Source: Bacteroidota bacterium (GTDB taxonomy: Bacteria; Bacteroidota; Bacteroidia; CAIKAF01). Taken from it: a stretch of 7,621 nucleotides of DNA. The stretch covers positions 1-7,621 of the forward strand of contig JAEZEQ010000023.1 of assembly GCA_023432985.1 (NCBI GenBank), read 5' to 3'. The notes beneath the pieces are model-generated. The model saw nothing but the letters and a program-made list of their open reading frames with translations, searched no databases and was not told the DNA's origin. Of the stretch, positions 5,758 to 7,621 are shown one piece after another; positions within the stretch are counted from its first letter, which is position 1, and every line of letters starts with the position of its first letter. The position numbers and the translations under genes are program-made.

Positions 5758-7621
5758 ATGAAATTAGATATGAAATTAAAACAAATATTCTTGTTGTCGG
5801 CCTTTGCCGGTATTGTGCAAAATGTTGATGCACAGTGTTTGTTCGGGAATTGTTTGATTGATGTACAGGCGAATAGAACTACCATTTGCGTGGGTGATTC
5901 GGTGATATTGGGAGCCTTTACAGGTACGCAAAGTTTAGGTAATGATTTCAACAACTCTACCATTGGAACGGGATGGGTAACCAATAATAACGTGGTGAAT
6001 TTTAACAATCCGTGTGGGCCGGGCTTAGATGGCACGCCACATGTATGGTTTGGTTCTGCCGCAGGAACGGGAACGCGTTTGTTACAAACGGTGGATTTCG
6101 ACTGTACGCTTGGAGGTAATATTTGTTTTGACTTCAAGATGGCCACACAAGGCCAAAGTTCTCCCTGTGAAGGTCCGGATGAGGCCGACGAGGGGGTATC
6201 CTTACAATATTCCATAGATGGAGGTGCTACTTGGGTTGATATTACATATTTTAGTCCGAGCGGTGTCCAAATGCCATCCAATCCCGGTGGGAATAATTCG
6301 GTAGCGCCCACGGGTGGTACACCATTTACAGTATGGGATACCTATACTTTTGCTATTCCTCCCGGGGCGATGACTCCGGCCACACGATTCAGATGGTATC
6401 AGCCTTATAATACCTCAGCCACCAATGACCACTGGGGAATTGATAACGTATCTGTGGTAACCAATCAATTTACGGCTACTGTTCCCGGTTTTACCTGGAT
6501 GGACAACGGGCAATTGGTAAACGGGCCTCGCGTGGAATTCCCAACGGCTACTACTACGTATACTGCAAGGTGGATTAATGGTACGGATACGTGTACAGAA
6601 AGTGTAACCGTGGTTGTGAATCCGGTTCCTGCTGCACCTGCTTTTGTGGCTCCGGTTGTTTGTGCCGGTCAGCCTTTTAGTTTGACCCCTACAAATCCTT
6701 TTCCGGGTGCTACTTATTACTGGTCAGGAACAAATGGTGTTTCGTCCAATTCTGTTCCTTATAACAGTATAGGCGGTCCTGCTTGGAATAATGTTACCAT
6801 GAATTTATATGCCATAGCGAATGGCTGTACCAGTGCTACACATTCTGAAGTGATGACAGTGAAAACTCCGCCCAATGTTTCCGTAAGTGGAAAAACACTC
6901 GAATGTGAAGGTGTGCCTGTAATGCTTACTTCGAGTCCGAATACACTCGATAGCGTGGTATGGAACGACGGTCATGTAGGCCCGATTAATATGGTTATGC
7001 CGGGGGGAACCTATATTGCTACAGGATATTTGGATGGATGTACGGATACGGGTATGATTACCATTAATATAGTCCCTAATCCACTTACTATAAATGGAAA
7101 TACGCCTTTTTGTGCCAATCGTAGCCGAACTATTTCGGCGACCGGAGGTAAAGACTCCTATATTTGGAATGGTGTTGCAAGCAATGATTCTACGTTTACT
7201 CTTACCGGCTCTACGCCCAATCCGACTATACTCGCCGTGGAAAGCGCCAATGGATGTGTGCGCATAGATACGATACATTTTGTAACCCATGCAGTTCCCG
7301 AGGCTTCTTTTGAGCCAACAGCTTATTGTGGCGGATTGACGATTCCTTTTATTAATACGACTACAATCGATTCGAGCGGTGGTTCAACAGTCAATTCCTA
7401 TACCTGGAATTTTGGAGATGGTTCTACATCTACTGACGTGCACCCCGAACATGCCTTCGCTTCTAGCGGCACTTATCCCATGAGTTTGATTGCAACTTCT
7501 TCTCAAGCATGTCGCGATACATTCGTTGTGGATTTTAGAGTGCACCCTAAACCCGAAGCCGATTTCATTTTCTCTCCGCTTTGCTTCGGAAAAGCTATTT
7601 TTTCCGACTCTACTCAATTAG
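5758..7621 (+). CDS. Modular surface protein: reelin-like domain, Ig-like modules, PKD domain (3' end missing)
   Basis: The frame stays open to the window edge, giving 621 residues. A signal peptide occupies about 1-25 (core FLLSAFAGIV, cleavage near VDA before Q26). Residues about 58-235 match the reelin-subrepeat-like pattern: NPCGPGLDG (84-92), CEGPDEADEGVSLQYS (137-152), GGATW, TRFRWYQP (209-216) and DHWGIDNV (224-231). This block seems to interrupt an Ig-like module (33-57 and 240-288). Further Ig-like modules lie at about 290-368, 371-438 and 440-510. A PKD domain follows at 513-596 (YTWNFGDGS at 548-556, then HAFASSGTY), and another similar module begins at 597. Most modules hold one early and one late cysteine. 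Such proteins in Bacteroidota are usually large adhesins or matrix proteins exported by T9SS and often end in a CHU_C/gliding-motility-associated (type B) tail; that end is outside the window. ATG 5770 (MKLKQIF) is an alternative start, favoured by promoter spacing. There is no Shine-Dalgarno site. Confidence 0.92.
   Translation, partial: MKLDMKLKQIFLLSAFAGIVQNVDAQCLFGNCLIDVQANRTTICVGDSVILGAFTGTQSLGNDFNNSTIGTGWVTNNNVVNFNNPCGPGLDGTPHVWFGSAAGTGTRLLQTVDFDCTLGGNICFDFKMATQGQSSPCEGPDEADEGVSLQYSIDGGATWVDITYFSPSGVQMPSNPGGNNSVAPTGGTPFTVWDTYTFAIPPGAMTPATRFRWYQPYNTSATNDHWGIDNVSVVTNQFTATVPGFTWMDNGQLVNGPRVEFPTATTTYTARWINGTDTCTESVTVVVNPVPAAPAFVAPVVCAGQPFSLTPTNPFPGATYYWSGTNGVSSNSVPYNSIGGPAWNNVTMNLYAIANGCTSATHSEVMTVKTPPNVSVSGKTLECEGVPVMLTSSPNTLDSVVWNDGHVGPINMVMPGGTYIATGYLDGCTDTGMITINIVPNPLTINGNTPFCANRSRTISATGGKDSYIWNGVASNDSTFTLTGSTPNPTILAVESANGCVRIDTIHFVTHAVPEASFEPTAYCGGLTIPFINTTTIDSSGGSTVNSYTWNFGDGSTSTDVHPEHAFASSGTYPMSLIATSSQACRDTFVVDFRVHPKPEADFIFSPLCFGKAIFSDSTQL

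Noticed and set aside
5748..6311. Minus-strand open frame of 187 codons opposite the start of the surface-protein gene
   Set aside because: The opposite strand encodes a clear reelin-like domain with signal peptide in the same region; this product is Pro/Ser/Thr-rich with no recognisable motif and is a shadow frame.
6805..7290. Minus-strand open frame of 161 codons
   Set aside because: It lies opposite Ig-like modules with clear family patterns; its product is rich in Arg, Ile and His with no domain pattern, as expected for antisense of a Thr/Asn/Gly-rich gene.
1..7621. CRISPR array, tRNA/rRNA, transposase, phage or toxin-antitoxin genes
   Set aside because: I saw no regularly spaced repeats, cloverleaf or rRNA segments, and no such protein motifs on either strand.

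Overview
The window looks like chromosomal DNA from a member of the Bacteroidota, possibly a Chitinophagales, Sphingobacteriales or Flavobacteriales relative; the order cannot be fixed from sequence alone. The support is: two proteins ending in type IX secretion system (T9SS) type A sorting domains, a TonB-dependent receptor with the N-terminal carboxypeptidase-regulatory-like domain typical of the phylum, a reelin-like/Ig-like/PKD surface protein of a kind common there, two promoters matching the phylum-specific TTG / TAnnTTTG (-33/-7) consensus, and no clear Shine-Dalgarno sites.

Layout from left to right. Positions 1-1864 (+) hold the 3' part of a secreted parallel beta-helix protein that also has a helical region and a T9SS tail. 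A strong symmetric hairpin (1888-1914) separates it from a convergent two-gene minus-strand operon. That operon reads from right to left: a TonB-dependent outer-membrane receptor (5426 to 2919), then, after 14 nt, a T9SS-sorted protein resembling the PCMD (putative carbohydrate metabolism domain) family (2904 to 1933). A divergent AT-rich intergenic region (5427-5757) carries one promoter for the receptor operon and one for the rightward gene. From 5758 to the window end (+) runs the 5' part of a large modular surface protein: signal peptide, a reelin-like domain that appears to be inserted into the first Ig-like module, three more Ig-like modules, and a PKD domain. It is cut off at position 7621 by the window edge.

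All four genes encode envelope or secreted proteins. The receptor and the PCMD-like protein are probably co-transcribed and may act together on one substrate, but nothing visible identifies that substrate and no SusD-like partner is present. The two flanking genes are plus-strand, separate transcription units and need not be functionally linked. No RNA gene, CRISPR array, insertion sequence or phage gene was found. The most notable features are the nested reelin-in-Ig architecture with its regular cysteine pairs, the receptor/PCMD-like pairing, and the two well-formed divergent promoters, one of which fixes the receptor start.
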